DNA of 64,000 bases, from contig OX327704.1 of assembly GCA_946807835.1 (NCBI GenBank), forward strand, positions 8,804,001 to 8,868,000. The letters run 5' to 3'. The position numbers were made by a program, and so were the translations under genes. The notes below the pieces were generated by a model. It did no database searches, was not told the DNA's origin, and saw nothing but the letters and a program-made list of their open reading frames with translations. Positions 1 through 12,415 of the stretch are shown here, one piece after another (position 1 is the stretch's first letter; each line of letters begins with the position of its first letter). Source of the DNA: Ailanthus altissimus. Taxonomy: Eukaryota > Streptophyta > Magnoliopsida > Sapindales > Simaroubaceae.

Positions 1-328
1 AGGGTTTTGTATACGAGCGAGATGAATATCGGGCTCACCTTGCCCAATTATTTCACGGCTCTGATCTGAGCCAAGATCGGCACGACGCGATATGTTGTTG
101 ACAGAAAAGTAGATTGCGAGAGAGGAGGCCGTGAGGATGGGGATCGTGGAGGCGGCACATGATAGCGCGGAGGAAGTGGCTAAGGCTAGCGTTTGCCTTG
201 GGAAGCAATTGGCTGCCAGAAAGTGGAACGGTGAAGTGTATATGGAGATAAGAAAGAGTTTGTACCCGGACTTATGTATCGTGCTGGGATTGGATATGAG
301 CGATGTTGTTACAAATTCTAAGCTTTGA
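1..328 (+). pseudogene. Relic of peroxisomal enoyl-CoA delta isomerase (3' end only)
   Basis: The translated pieces resemble the C-terminal third of plant peroxisomal delta3,delta2-enoyl-CoA isomerases (crotonase fold), which move double bonds during beta-oxidation of unsaturated fatty acids. From base 1 the frame reads an IGLTLPNYFTALI-like stretch, then hits TGA at 67-69 where the family has arginine. Around 85-92 the frame shifts, and a TAG follows at 110-112. After it the frame is open to 328 and includes EEAVRMGIVEAAHDSAEE and KWNGEVY blocks. The last residues are SKL, the type 1 peroxisomal targeting signal. Two stops plus a frameshift make this a pseudogene, unless the window edge hides a separate promoter for a short form. 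The 5' part lies outside the window or is lost. I am sure of the family, less sure of the exact paralogue. Confidence 0.85.
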
Positions 329-1689
329 TCATCATATTTCTGTTGTTTTTGTGTTTGTAAGAATTTGAGAACTTCATGTGATATTCTTACAATAATCAGA
401 GGTTGCAAGTTATGGAATTTCTTTTCATTTGTCGGGGTGCTGGTAAGGTGTCTTTTATATAATAATTCGTGGATGTTGTTCTTGATGTTGCAGTCCCTGC
501 TATTCATTCTCTTTCACTTCAACCAAACACCAGTTCAACATATTTCCTATATGTATAATATTTGATGAGTTTACCGGAAATTGAGATTGTCCTTCCCTCC
601 AAATCATATGAAATAAGAGACAAGTGAAGTTTCTACAAAATTGATGGTTGATGGTAGCTTTCCCACTTTCTCTTGGCTTCCTTTTATCCCACCAAATCCA
701 CAAAATGTAAACAGAGCACAGGAGCCTTTGTTCATATTCAAAGAATCCACCCCTAATCCCATAAATGTGTTGTGGCTTAAAGTTAAAATGGTCATGGTGG
801 CGGTGGCGGCAAGGAGAGGCGAGACGTGTGACGGCGGGGTCATGGTGGTAGTGGGTGGGGGAGGGGGGAATAATAACTGAGATTAGGGCTAGAATTTTTT
901 TAATTTAACACATAAATGGCGTTAACTCAAAATGGGGCAATAACAATACTTTCACCATTTTTATTCTTTTTTTTTTGTTAAAATAAATGAAAACTGTTAA
1001 TTAATAAAAGTCTTAATAGAATTTTTAAAAATAATGAATTTATCTATCCCTTTTTAAAAATATTTAAGGTCTAAATGTCTTTTTCTCTATATATAATCTA
1101 ATAACCTAATCCATATAATACACCAAATTTAAGATAATATTATTATACATAATTTGATCCAATATATATTATAAAAAATCTAATGTAATTATATCAAATC
1201 CTGACTAATATCAAAAAATTAATACAATGCATAATTACATCCAATAAAAAAAAACTAAAACTCAAAGTATATAACTTACTATAATTCACTGGTGTTAAAA
1301 CTTGTTCCCTCTAGGATTTTAGTTCAAGTTAAATTCTATAAATGATTCTATGTGGCCCACAATTTGAACGACCAAAAGACTCTTCACCGTTAGGCCTGTG
1401 ACCAATCCCATTATATAGATCCCCAGGCTTTGGCCCATCTCTGATGAAATGCTAGTCGACCATAGGAAGTCCTTAAGATTCACCAACGCTCCTCAGCTCA
1501 AACGACTTTAGCATCTATAAGCATTCCTGCAACTAATATCAAGCCGAATCGACCACACTCTCAAAGATTTATCTTTGCTGAGGATTGTGGACTTACTAAA
1601 ATACCCGAGATACTTGGAGTTTGAAACTTTTGATTAGTTCTATCACTATAATTACGTGGCTTGCCAATCAACGCAATTCTAAAAAATAT
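329..1689. other. Intergenic, no gene recognised
   Basis: Downstream of the isomerase relic the sequence becomes strongly AT-rich. The open frames at 365-565 and 641-880 have no recognisable domain, and the second is a low-complexity Val/Gly/Ala run produced by a GTGGCGGTGG-type stretch near 795-870. The block 1300-1690 is less AT-rich but is broken in all frames and I could not assign it. Confidence 0.5.
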
Positions 1690-2150
1690 CATAAGCCACA
1701 ATTTTCGATGTAATTCAAATTAAAAAAGTTAAAAGAAAAGAAAAGAATATATTTGTTCTAATCTGAATAGGACTCTACAACATACGTTTATAAAAAAAAA
1801 TAAAAAGACCAAAAAAATGAGTTATCCATCTAAAACTAAAGCACATGCCCTATTTCCAAGTTCTTTGTTTATATTTCTTGTTTTAAGAAATCAATACCTT
1901 TCTCTAATTGAAAAATACACACAACAATTTTGAACTTTTTCTTACATTCATTCTGGCTTTGTTTTTTCCTTGATTCTCATTGACTTAAGCATAAAAGGGT
2001 CTTTACTAATAAAAAGCTCTGATGTGGCCTAACATTTAGGTTGGTCTATTTAGATTATTTTCGGCCAAGTTCATCAGTTAGTTTCGTAGTCATTCCCTAG
2101 AATTTACAAATTTAACTCGTTGGCTCAAGATCTCCTAAAACTCGAGGTCA
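1690..2150 (+). repeat. 5' LTR of Tat-type element 1 (left edge approximate)
   Basis: Homologous over most of its length to 5575-6100, with many substitutions and small indels. The right edge is set at the shared GGTCA. The left edge is uncertain: similarity fades above about 1740. A degenerate primer-binding site follows at about 2155. Confidence 0.6.
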
Positions 2151-2929
2151 ATAATTTGTCATCGTTTATAAGAACAGAACAAAAGGCTATAGAAAGACAA
2201 CCATGAAGGATAAATAGACGAAAACAAGCAAGATGACCACTCAATCTATAAATGCAGATAAATCAACAATCCCAAAATCATTAGTTAAATAAGCCTCTAG
2301 ATCAAAACAACCTAAATCAATCATTAGAAACACAATATGATAATGCAGTACGCTATGTGAGGGAAGTACCTGCTTGGCACACTGCTCTATAGAAAGCATT
2401 AAAACAAGTGACATAGGAGAGGAAAGAGATGAGGGAGCTTTTGATGATGGTGTTAGAAAGGAACAGAAAGTTATAAGAGTAGCTTGAATCTTAGGAGGTT
2501 GCTAATCGACATACCCATTCAAGAGAACCTCTCACATTGATTGGGCCTAGTAGGTTTTTGATTCAACCTAACTGCTCGTAAAAGGGAAAGGCTGTGTAAG
2601 TGTCATCAGAAGAAAGTCGATCCTCAAATGAAAGGTTATATTGAGAGTCAAACAATCGACCAACACACTTTTAGGTATGAGAGTCATCACGAGGGAGGCG
2701 AAATTCAAGGGTAGAGAAGCAAGGGGATGACTTAATCGAGCATAATGTTTAGAGGTCTTAGAATGATAAAAAGCTTGGAGAAGATAGGAGGCAGAAGAGT
2801 AAAAAAAGGTAAAAGAGTGAAGTTCTCGAGGTAAACTTTGAAGAAAAGGTTCAAGGACTTAAGGTATGATTGCATGAGCTTTTACAGGAAAAGAAGAAGC
2901 GTGAATCTACACACCTTAAGATAACCGCG

Positions 2930-5575
2930 GGGGAAAAGATTCTCCTTTAACTGATGAACTCAGGGATATAGAGTTACACACGACGTTCAACATGCATAGT
3001 CTCTCTACTTATAAAGGCATTACTGACCTAAATCATTATATATATCAAGTGACTAGTTATTTACTATAGGGTTAAAGTAGAATCAAATGTGTCGCCATGA
3101 ATTTAAATGGCCAAGCTCTTATCTAGTATAAGGTTCTAAAGCAAATGAGTATCTCCTCTTACAACGAACTAACTAAAAATTTCATACAACATTGTCAAGG
3201 AGCATACAAGAAAGCAAAAGACCCACAGCAATTGAAAAAGCTCAAGCAGGGCAAGACGAAAGCTTACAATCTTTTATAACCAAGTTTCACCGAGTGGTTA
3301 TGCAACTCGGGGATTTTGACATACCAATCACATTGGAAGCATTAAAGGCAGGAGTACTATTTGTCTAAGAACTTGATTACTGCTACGTGATCGCCCAGGA
3401 CCAAGCCCTTAAGTATGTGAAGATTAAAAAGGACAAAGAAGCAAAAAAGGTGGTCGTGACAAATATTCGAGGAGAAGTGAGAGTTAAAGAGTCACGAAAA
3501 CCTATTAAAAAAAGGGTTATTCAAAGATACACCTCTTGAAAAGAGGTCATTTGAAAAGAAATAAGTACTTGAATGAGTTTAGAGCCGATCGGGACTAGAA
3601 GGCTCTACTAGCGGATGCTTTATGTCTCGAATCCTTACCTTAACGAAGAATGACCATGGTGATTTCTAGAAGGCATACTCTAGTAAGAAATTCAAATAGG
3701 TAGAGAAAGGCATCAAGTGATTGAGCATCCAACCATTAAGAAGCCCTTGCTCTAGGCTGTGCCAATAATGTTTACTGAGGAGGATGCACAAGAGGTTAAC
3801 TAGCCACATGATAATGCATTGGTGTTTGCTATTCAAATAGCAAGAGCATGAGTAAATCAAGTATTCACCAATCCTATCAGCTTGGTAGAGATCATCTTTA
3901 AAGAAGCATTAAATGACTTTGGGATTAAAGATTTGAAGATGAAAATGACTCAAACCCCATTACATGGATTCGAAGATGGTTGCATCATGCCACTTAAGGT
4001 CCTAAGATTTGCCTACATCTTTAAAGGAGAAGCCATACGTAAAGACCAGAATGGTGAGCTTCGTTGTGATTGATCAACCTTTCATTTAAAAGGTTTTACT
4101 AGGGTGACCATTCATGGCTAATTCAAATGTGACCATGTCAATTCATTATTTAAAGCTAAAGTTCCATAGAGAAAGAGTTGGAGTTATCTCTAGTAAACAA
4201 AAGATGGTAAGAACTTATTGTATTTCTATAGTAGATTCGAGAGAGGAAGGATAACTAGAGTCCCCAAAGCCAGAAAAAGAGATGATATCAGTGCAAGTCA
4301 AACAAGATTCCTTGAAAAAGTGGTGAAGATTGGCTCTCAATTGAGCCCAAAAATTAGAAATTGCTTGAGCAAGTTAATGAAGGAGTTCTTAGAAATCTTC
4401 ACTTGGTCATACAAAGATATGCTAGGGATAGATCATTCATTAATATCGCATGCATTGGCTGTCAATTCATCTTTTAAGCCTATCAACTAAAAATAGAGAA
4501 TTTTCAATCAAAAGAGGAACAAGGCTATAGCTCTTGAATTAAAGAAGCTCATTGCCATGGGATTTATTTGTAAAGTTCACTACCATGACTGGTTAGCCAA
4601 CGTGGTTATGGTCAAAAAAGCAAATGGAAAATGGAGAATGTACATGGATTTCACGGATTTGAAGAAAGCTTGTTTGAATGACAGTTTTCCTCTCCCCAAG
4701 ATTGACCAATTGGTAGATTCACAGGACATGCCCTTCTCGGCTTCATAGATGTTTGTTTGGGTTATAATCAGATAAAGATGTTCACACACAACTAAGAGAA
4801 GACCTTATTCATCACTCATTATGGACCTATTATTATAAGATTATGCTCTTTAGGTTAAAGAATGCAAGAGTTACCAAAAGTTGGTAAATCAGCTATTTAA
4901 GCCTCTGATAAGGAAGAGCATGAAAGTATATATAGATAATATAATTGTTAAGTCAGAAAGGCCTAAGGAGCATGTGAAAGACCTTTAAGATACTAAGGAA
5001 AACAACATGAAGTTAAACCCTCCCCACCCTTCCCTCGCGCGAAAGTGTGCTTTTAGGGTAAAGTCAAACAAGTGCTCCATTATTGTTTTCAAGCACACAC
5101 CATTATTGTCCTAATTAACTAGCCCTTAAGACAGATCTTGCACAAGCCTGACCCCGTAAATGATTGATTAAGTGAGCAATAGCTCTTAGTGAGTTTAATA
5201 TCCAATATAAGCCAAGAATGGCTATTAATGACATGCTTTTGCAAATTTTGTAGTAAAATGCACACAAGGAGACCTAAACATATCTGAAATCCCATCTGAG
5301 GAATCTTCAAGCAAACAAGTAGAACCCTAAATGACAACTTGGACACACTATATTGATAGGGCATCTACGCATAAAGATGTGAAACAAGTATCGTTCTTAT
5401 TAATCCTGAAGGTGATAAGCTTAGTTATGTAATCTGGTTTGGCTCCAAATTGAGAAAGACCCTATAAAGTGGTCAAGAAAGTTAGGCCGAGAACATATAA
5501 GCTTGAATATCCGGACAGTCGGATAGTTAGGAAGCCCTATAATGTTATACTGTTAGAAAAGTATTACACATGAAT
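2930..5575 (+). pseudogene. gag-pol remnant of Tat-type gypsy element 1
   Basis: Gag is readable at about 2945-3560, starting with the SPLTDEL..IELHTTF motif and continuing to a lysine-rich tail. A protease-like stretch (VEIIFKEALNDFGIKD, then a LGXPFM-like and YLKLKF-like block) lies at 3885-4175. Reverse transcriptase follows at about 4500-4990: the block beginning at 4557 carries DWLANVVMVKK, GKWRM, DFTDLKKAC and SFPLPKIDQLV, and a GYNQIKM motif comes shortly after. A broken RNase H connection region lies at 5100-5250. The extreme C terminus of integrase (GPYKVVKKVRPRTYKLE and KYY) lies at 5460-5570. The core of integrase is absent. Dozens of stops and frame changes mean no protein can be made. 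Order and motifs match Tat/Retand-like gypsy elements. Confidence 0.8.
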
Positions 5576-6100
5576 GTCAAATTGATGAATTTTGATGAAT
5601 GTTTAGAGTTTCGAAAGCTTTCTTTTGAAAAATTTGTAATAAAAAATTTAGCATTAATAAAATTTCAACTCTACAGCATACATCTATAAAAAAGAAATTG
5701 AAAAACCGAAAAAAGGGATACACATCAAAGATTAGAAAACACACTATTTCTAGGTTCTTTCTTAAAAAAATTTTGCTTTAAAACCTCAACAACTTTCTCT
5801 AATCTAAAAACACATTCAGCACCCTTAAACTTTTTCCTACATTCATTCTAGCAATCCTTATTCTTTCCTTGACCCTCGCTAACTTAAACATAAAAAAATC
5901 TTAGCTCTAAAAGAACTCCAACCTGGCCTAATGTTGATTGTGGTTGCAAGAAGCTCGCAAGACTCAACTAACCAAAAAAAAACATTCAAAGGGGTCCATT
6001 TAGATTGTTTTTGGCCTAGTTCATCAAATAGTTTCACAGTTATTTCCCAAAATTTACAAATTTAACTCGTTGACCCAAAATCGCTTAAATTTCAAGGTCA
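5575..6100 (+). repeat. 3' LTR of Tat-type element 1
   Basis: Begins right after the integrase C terminus and stop, as expected for a 3' LTR, and ends at GGTCA like the left copy. A short insertion relative to the left copy lies at about 5936-5990. Confidence 0.6.
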
Positions 6101-6567
6101 CCAGAACTATTTTTTATACTTAGGTTAATACAACATAATACACAAGACATCTATGATAAAACATTTCACATTTCAAAGCTCATTCGAAAATAAAATTAAA
6201 TAAAACAAATGATAGTTCAAATAACCAATCTAACATTCTGAAACTGGAAAAAATTGATCTTATACAATTATAACAAAAAACAAAAGAACCGAGTTATTAT
6301 GGGCAAGATTTAGTTAAATATCTTTTCAATCCCTTCCCCTAATTTTCTTTTCTATTGCCAAAATGACATCCACATAAATCCTGGTAGAAAAGAAAATAAG
6401 CATCCTACAATCAATAGCTACAGTCTTTTAAAACATTATGCTTTCCTTTCTAAAGAATTTTGGAACTCATGACTAAACTGTAAGTTAAAAGCAGTACTTG
6501 AACAAATGACAAAAGCCAGCACAATAATTTGATTTGCTTAAATCATAAGTGTTGGGTGGTACCAAAT
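6101..6567. other. 3' flank and probable 3' UTR of the stomatin-like gene
   Basis: No coding signal. For a minus-strand gene ending at 6568 the transcribed 3' UTR should lie here. AT-rich poly(A)-type words occur on the minus strand, but the cleavage site cannot be placed. Confidence 0.4.
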
Positions 6568-9200
6568 CTATTCTCTATTCTTGGGACTCTGAAGTGAAAA
6601 TGCCTGCTCACTGATACGACCTGTATCAGCTATTTCTGCAGTTGGGGAGCTACCATTCCCAGATTCTCCAGAGGAAGCATCAATCTTTACCTCTTCTAAT
6701 AAACCAGGCAAAGAGGTTGCATGAGAACTAACATTAGGCACATTACTGAGTAGGCTTTTGTACATAGTAAGAGATTGAGCTATCATATTGGCAGGATTGG
6801 AAGCTGAACTGGGAAGTAACATTGTGGTGCCCTGAAAAAACAATGGAAAAAGATTTATTTATAAAAGAGAAAGCATCAGAACAGATTTCCAGTAATCACT
6901 GCACATTAACACTGGCAAAAAAATGCTCGATAGAGTAGTTACTTTACCTCCTTGGCAATATTACTGAAAGCTTGAATATATTGTTCAGCAATTCTTAAAC
7001 TTGCTGCCTGCAAATCACACCATAACCTTGAGCTCCATGTGTATTTATATAAGCACAATAGATTGATAATATAAATATCGAAAAAGAAAATATATGCATC
7101 CACAAATTCATATTTTATAAAATCATCACAAATGCTACACATTAAACATCTGCATCCCCATTCAGATACTCAATACAGTATACCCACAAGAACAGGCACT
7201 TCGAAAGCCAATGTTTTATTTCTCTCTCTCGTTTGTTTTCCTTTTTTAATTAAACTTGGGGGGTGGCAGGGAGTTGTGCTGATGTGAACTTCATTACCAA
7301 GACAAGATATCAATTCATAACTTCCTTAGGTCTCCTAAACTAACCTAGAGAACACATCTTTTACAAGCATACTTACTAGAACTGCAAATTTTTTAATATG
7401 TAAAACTTATGCTTAAAAGTGGAACTTATGTAACTGCATTTTTACTATAAATTATCAAAAGGAAGGTGTTTAGACCAATCTAAACTCCAAAGAAGCCAAA
7501 AATGACAGCACTACTGCAATCTCAGCAGATCCAGAGTCAAAAGCTAATAACAGTGAACATATCATGAGAACTAACACCACAAAATAAAATCTGATAACTT
7601 AAAAGTTCACATATGCACTCAAAGTTTCTATTTCCATTTTACTCATCATGGGATCCAGAACGAAATGAAGATTACTATACGAACTCGAGAGTGAAAACCT
7701 TACCTCCAATCCACCATTTTCCTTTAGTGCTTGTGACACCATGGCTAGACCTTTGGCAGTTGCCTGTGCTTTAGCAATTATTGCTTCTGCTTCACCTGAT
7801 AAAGTCGCATTGGAGAGTTTAAGATGTCAAGAAGAGAAGTAGCAAAACCACACCAGTATCAACATCAATTTGGGATGGCCACATTAGAATACAGATGGTA
7901 ACCAAAATGGAGTAGAAAATTAAAAGAACTGGAAGAGTTGATCTTAGTAACAAGCTATTAGGCTGTACAAGAGAAATCCTAAATTTTGTGCTCTTGAATT
8001 ATCATATCCAGTTGTTGCAAAGTTGCTACTGCTATCTATCATGGGTGCTATAAATATAATAATGAGCTAATATTAGAACGAAAGAGTAACCGACCTTGTG
8101 CCCTATTGACCTGATCCATCCTTGCAGCTTCTGATTCTAAGATCACAGCATTTTTCTTACCGTCAGCAATATTAATGTTGGACTGTCTTTCTCCTGTTAA
8201 ATGCCAATGGAATCATAAGCAAAGCATACACAAGACTGCCTTATTTCACCTCAGAAGGACATGAAATAGGAAAATGATTACATTACCTTCAGATTCAAGA
8301 ATTTGAGCTCTCTTTTTACGCTCAGCTTCTGCTTGCATCTCCATAGCGGCCCTCACTCCACGAGGTGGAGATATATCCCCTGGAGAAAGAAAAGCGAGCT
8401 ATTATGACATAAACAAAATACGCCAAACAAAAGAACCTTAAATAAGGAAATAGACTCACTAATTTCATATCGGAGGCACTGGAGACCCCAGTCTTTTGCA
8501 GCCACATTGATTGCCTCCTGAGACAGACACAGTGATTCGATTCGAATAACAATCATAAAGACAGCTAACAGTCCTCAAAATAGCAAATTAAAGAAAGAAG
8601 AAAGCAGAATATTAGGGAATTGCATACCACAATCTTCTCATTGAGAGTGTCTCTTTCTTCAAAAGTCTTGTCAAGAGTAATCTTACCGAGCTCGCTACGC
8701 ATGGTGGTCTGGGCAAGCTGAATGACAGCGTAAATAGGATTCTCAACACCGTAGGAAGCGAGCTTAGGGTCAACAATCTTGACATAAAGAACCCCATCAA
8801 TCAAAATGCTAACATTGTCTTTGGTTATAGCAGATTGGTCAGGAATTGGAATTGCCTCTTCCTTGAGTGAATGGACGTAAGCAATTCGATCCACAAGTGG
8901 AATCAAGAAATGAATTCCGGAGGGCAGAGTCTTGACGTATTTACCGAAACGCTCAATCACATAAGCCTTCTTTTCGGGGACTATGCGAATGCCCCAATTT
9001 ACAGGAGGGATAATCTCGTAATTGGACCCTGAATCTCGGCCAGAGCGGAGATTGCGAACGAAGGTTGTGGATAGAGGTGAAGTAAGACGAGGTGATGGCA
9101 AAATGGGAGTGGGTTGTTGTTCGCTGTTAATCCTAATTGATATTTGTCTGTAGTTGCCAGCATATCTAAAAGATCTCACTACAGAATTAGACTTCCACAT
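6568..9200 (-). CDS. Stomatin-like protein, mitochondrial (SPFH/band 7), 7 exons
   Basis: Exons (complement): 9200-8628, 8517-8460, 8379-8287, 8193-8095, 7795-7704, 7007-6948, 6831-6568. All introns are GT-AG and phases match, giving 412 aa, near the roughly 400-410 aa of plant stomatin-like proteins. Residues 1-60 are Arg/Ser/Pro-rich with few acids, typical of a mitochondrial presequence. The SPFH domain runs from about 68 to 230 ([40 protein letters not shown]). A charged helical region follows ([17 protein letters not shown], then an [11 protein letters not shown] repeat zone), then a low-complexity acidic, Ser-rich tail. The family forms ring or cage oligomers in the inner mitochondrial membrane and supports respiratory supercomplexes and membrane proteases. 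The start at 9200 is the first ATG of the frame and supplies the presequence. No disabling change was seen. Mitochondrial location is inferred from family and N terminus. Confidence 0.93.
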
Positions 9201-9351
9201 CTCTCACGCTCACTCTTTCCTCCAAAAGATGAGCAGCAAAGCAAAGCCAAGTCCTAACAAGGCCCTAGATAAAACTTTTCCAACTCTCTTTCTTCACGTT
9301 TTCTCTGACTCTGCCCCTTCTCCAAGAAAATGAAAACTTGACGCTCCTACA

Positions 9352-9406
9352 TGGGCTCAGCTGGGCCCTCCACTGTTCTGATACTTTTTTTAAAGCCTTT
9401 TGGGCC
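9352..9406 (-). promoter_or_regulatory. Site II-type elements upstream of the stomatin-like gene
   Basis: TGGGCT at 9352-9357 and TGGGCC at 9362-9367 and 9401-9406 lie 150-205 bases upstream of the start codon. TGGGCC/T (site II) words are bound by TCP factors and are common in promoters of plant nuclear genes for mitochondrial and ribosomal proteins. Their clustering fits the gene, but binding is inferred. Confidence 0.5.
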
Positions 9407-9409
9407 TTC

Positions 9410-10678
9410 TCGGTGCCCCCCAGTTTGTTAAGATCCTAATCCATTTTATATTAAATTGCAATTAACAAGATTTGGCACTTCGATCATAAAAACTTTGTAA
9501 TACAATTTAAAATTTTTAAGTTCGAATTTCCTCTGTATATGTAAAAGACTTACCACCATCCATTAGAAACTTAACAATCACAATAATATTTAAGTAAATT
9601 CACAAGTAAAATAAAGGTAACATTATTGTACAAGTCTCCAAATGATTGCTTAGGAATTGAGATTTAAATACAAAAAATCATGATATGTAACACAGAATTT
9701 CTTAATAATTCATATCTGAAAAATAGTTTTCTTAAGATGATTTTGGCCATACTTACAATTATGTTTTCTTAAAGAAATTCGTAGTTAAAACTCACTTTCG
9801 TAATGTTTTTTCTTTTTTAATTTTAAGTCGTACTTCAAATATTTTGTTAATCAATCAAAGGTTGTTTGATAAGTAAATATTTATTAAACATTATTTTTGA
9901 ATAAAAATAATTATTACTAAACTATTAGTAATCTCATGTATTTCGGTATTGTTTAAAGCATTTTTTTTACTTATGATGTTACATCTACTTTTTTTTTTCC
10001 TTTCTCATAAAGTTTATAAATTGAGTTTTTTTTAATTGTAATACAAAACTCAATAATATAAAAACATAATCATTATCTCATATTAGATCAAAGTGAAGAA
10101 TTTATGTTCAAATTCTTGAACATAACAACAAATATGAGTCTCAAAAAATTAAATTGTCCTATTATTTAGAGTAGTATTAGGATATTGTGATGTGGCATCA
10201 TGTTATTGATTGCAACAATTTTAATTGACGTGGTAGGTTGTACAAAACATATAGCTTGAGCTTGAAACAAACGTTAAATTTTGACATTTTCACCCTATAA
10301 GGTAAAGAGTAAGGCCTACCAAACTCTTGAGAAGTTCATGAAGTTTAAGAAGTTGATATTGTAAATTTGCTCAAATGAGAAAAAAAGATTTAACAAATAA
10401 ATTTAGTCACCAATTATAAAAAGTGTGGGAGACGAGCTTCTACAATAAATAATGGAGACACACTTGGCCTTATAGTGCACCTAAAGATGATAAAAGAGTT
10501 TTTGGAACCTATATAAGGTGTGTAGAGTTTATACTAGGCAAAGCAAGTTTAGAGTTTATGCTACAAAACTCCAATTTTGTAAAGGTTAGTAATGACATGC
10601 TACTTGAATCTTATGCTTTCAGTCTTAGGACTTGTCTATGGTGGATCTAGGTTCTGGAACAAAGCAAAACAGTGGTCA
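9410..10678. other. AT-rich intergenic region, no gene recognised
   Basis: Long poly-A/T tracts and no open frame of note on either strand. The part from about 10260 to 10678 is less AT-rich and resembles degraded transposon-internal sequence, but I could not match it to a protein. Confidence 0.5.
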
Positions 10679-12415
10679 TGAGAGGTTCTTTTGTGAAGAA
10701 TACAAAAAATAGATAATGTAAGAGTTGTTATTGAAAGCGTGCTATTTTTCTAGAGTGCGTGCATATGCAACGTGTTAATTACAATTTAATACGGATGACA
10801 TACATACATATTAGCGCAGTGGAACTGAAAATTTAATTTTTTCAGTGCAACAAACACATTAAAATTTAAGTCTCATTACACTAATGAGATCAAGATCGAG
10901 AAATCATCTTGTAAGCCTTTGGACAATTTGAAACAGGAGTCCACCTTGAAGTACACTCGTTGATAATTCTAGGATCCAACTTTGGTAGGCTTAAATCTCT
11001 AAAATAACAACTCTAATTTTTAACAAAAGTGTTTAACTCTTAAACACAAATTTGATTAACGCTTTAACCAAGTTTAAACTCTTTAAACTTTTTTTGTTGT
11101 TGTTTCAAGAAATAAGAAAATGGTGTTTTAAGCATGCAACTCTTGCACAACAATTGGAGATAATTCCCAATGAAATATTATTTTGCACAACTCTTTGACA
11201 AAACAAAATTTCCTTTCCATTTTCTAAGCCTTAGCCAACCATGGAAGAAGATGATGAAGAAGACATTTTTCTTTTGAAAATAATTATTGTTCACAAAGTC
11301 CAAAAACTCATCTACCTCTCTCTCTTACCCTTAAATTGCTGAACAAAAAACCCTTTGAAAATAATAATATTTTTTCATTTTATAGTTACAATTCCCTCTC
11401 ATTGGCAATAAGCAAACACATGCCCCTACCATGCATATATATCATGCCTTATCTCATGCTCACTTATTTTCCATTTCTTTATTAATATTTAATTTCCCTT
11501 TTATTGATTCATTAATCAACAAATAAAACATATGCCATTCATTTTAATAATATTGTTTGACTTTACAATTTAAAATATTCAAAAAAAATTTTAAAAATAT
11601 TAAATAAACTTTGTTTGTCCAACAAATAAGGTTAATTTTGTAATTTCAAAGTCAAATAATAAATAGCTCACAATGTGTCACTAATCATCATCCTATTGAT
11701 CAATAACTATTATTAACTAATTGATATACTTAACACTTAAGTTTTGATAAGTGCACAACTCGAGGGATCCTAAAATAAATATCTGGTTTGATAGAATTTA
11801 ATGGATCGAATTGTTCAATCCAGTACGTTGTCCAAGTGCAAAATGAGTATACTTTATATTGTGGGACTTCGTAGGTCCACGTCTAGTTTGTCAAATAGAA
11901 CTTTTTCAGAAGTCCGTAAATAATGCCTTACGCACACATCACGGATATTATAAAATAGTGCGTTAGACCATACAAACTAAGTCATAATATATTTGTATAA
12001 TAACTCTGTCACTTATATCCTAATAGAGCAAAGATATAAATCATCACTGTCAAATTTTCATATGCTCGACCATGAACTTATTTTCAGATTTATATTTCGA
12101 TAAACAATATACACAAATATTTTTGCGATATTGTTTAACCATACGAAAAACTCTTTTTTGGGGGGTTTATGTTTTTTGCCACAAAACTTCATGAAATGCT
12201 TATACAAACTCTTATAACGTGCTAACTCTTAGCATTACTTTAAAATTCTTTAGACCAGATTTTAACTCTTTTAGATCGTACAATGTCTGAAACATTATAA
12301 GTATCTCACAATTTCTTATAATATTAAAGATTTTATTTGAAATATTTATTATATTAATATTAAATAATCAATATTCATATAATATTAGAATGGCACGTAA
12401 GCGCCATCTCCAACA
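10679..12415 (-). repeat. Long-LTR copia family: reverse-oriented LTR (probable solo)
   Basis: On the minus strand this begins TGTTGGAG at 12415 and follows the same order of words as the plus-strand LTRs at 14068 and 31033: a TAAACAATATxGCAAA block, a GTATGGTCTA..CGC block, CACAATATAAAGTxTACTC, and GTTAATAATAGTTATTG. It ends near 10679. The four bases GTCA occur just outside both proposed ends, which would fit a damaged target duplication with TG..CA termini, but the fifth base does not match. No primer-binding site or gag follows, so a solo LTR is the simplest reading. The lower edge could be off by about 50 bases. Confidence 0.65.

Larger units (their letters stand above)
1690..6100 (+). 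mobile_element. Decayed Ty3/gypsy (Tat-type) retrotransposon 1
   Basis: Two related segments, about 1690-2150 and 5575-6100, bracket gag-PR-RT-RNaseH-integrase remnants in normal gypsy order on the plus strand. Both segments share the words ACTCTACA(A/G)CATAC, TTTCTCTAAT and ACAAATTTAACTCGTTG, and both end in GGTCA, so I read them as diverged LTRs. Just inside the left one, 2155-2172 is a degenerate match to the TTTGGCGCCGTCTGTGG primer-binding site usual for this lineage. The protein remnants (PLTDEL gag motif, DWLANVVMVKK reverse transcriptase block) are Tat-like. Most of integrase is missing. No target duplication was established because the left LTR start is unclear. Confidence 0.75.

Noticed and set aside
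641..880. 79-aa open frame after the isomerase relic
   Set aside because: The C-terminal half is low-complexity Val/Gly/Ala from a GTGGCGG-type stretch, no family motif is visible, and the opposite strand is equally open.
8353..8556. Minus-strand open frames overlapping 8322-8556
   Set aside because: They are read-through of exon 2 of the stomatin-like gene into its introns, plus a shifted frame of exon 3. The spliced model explains them.
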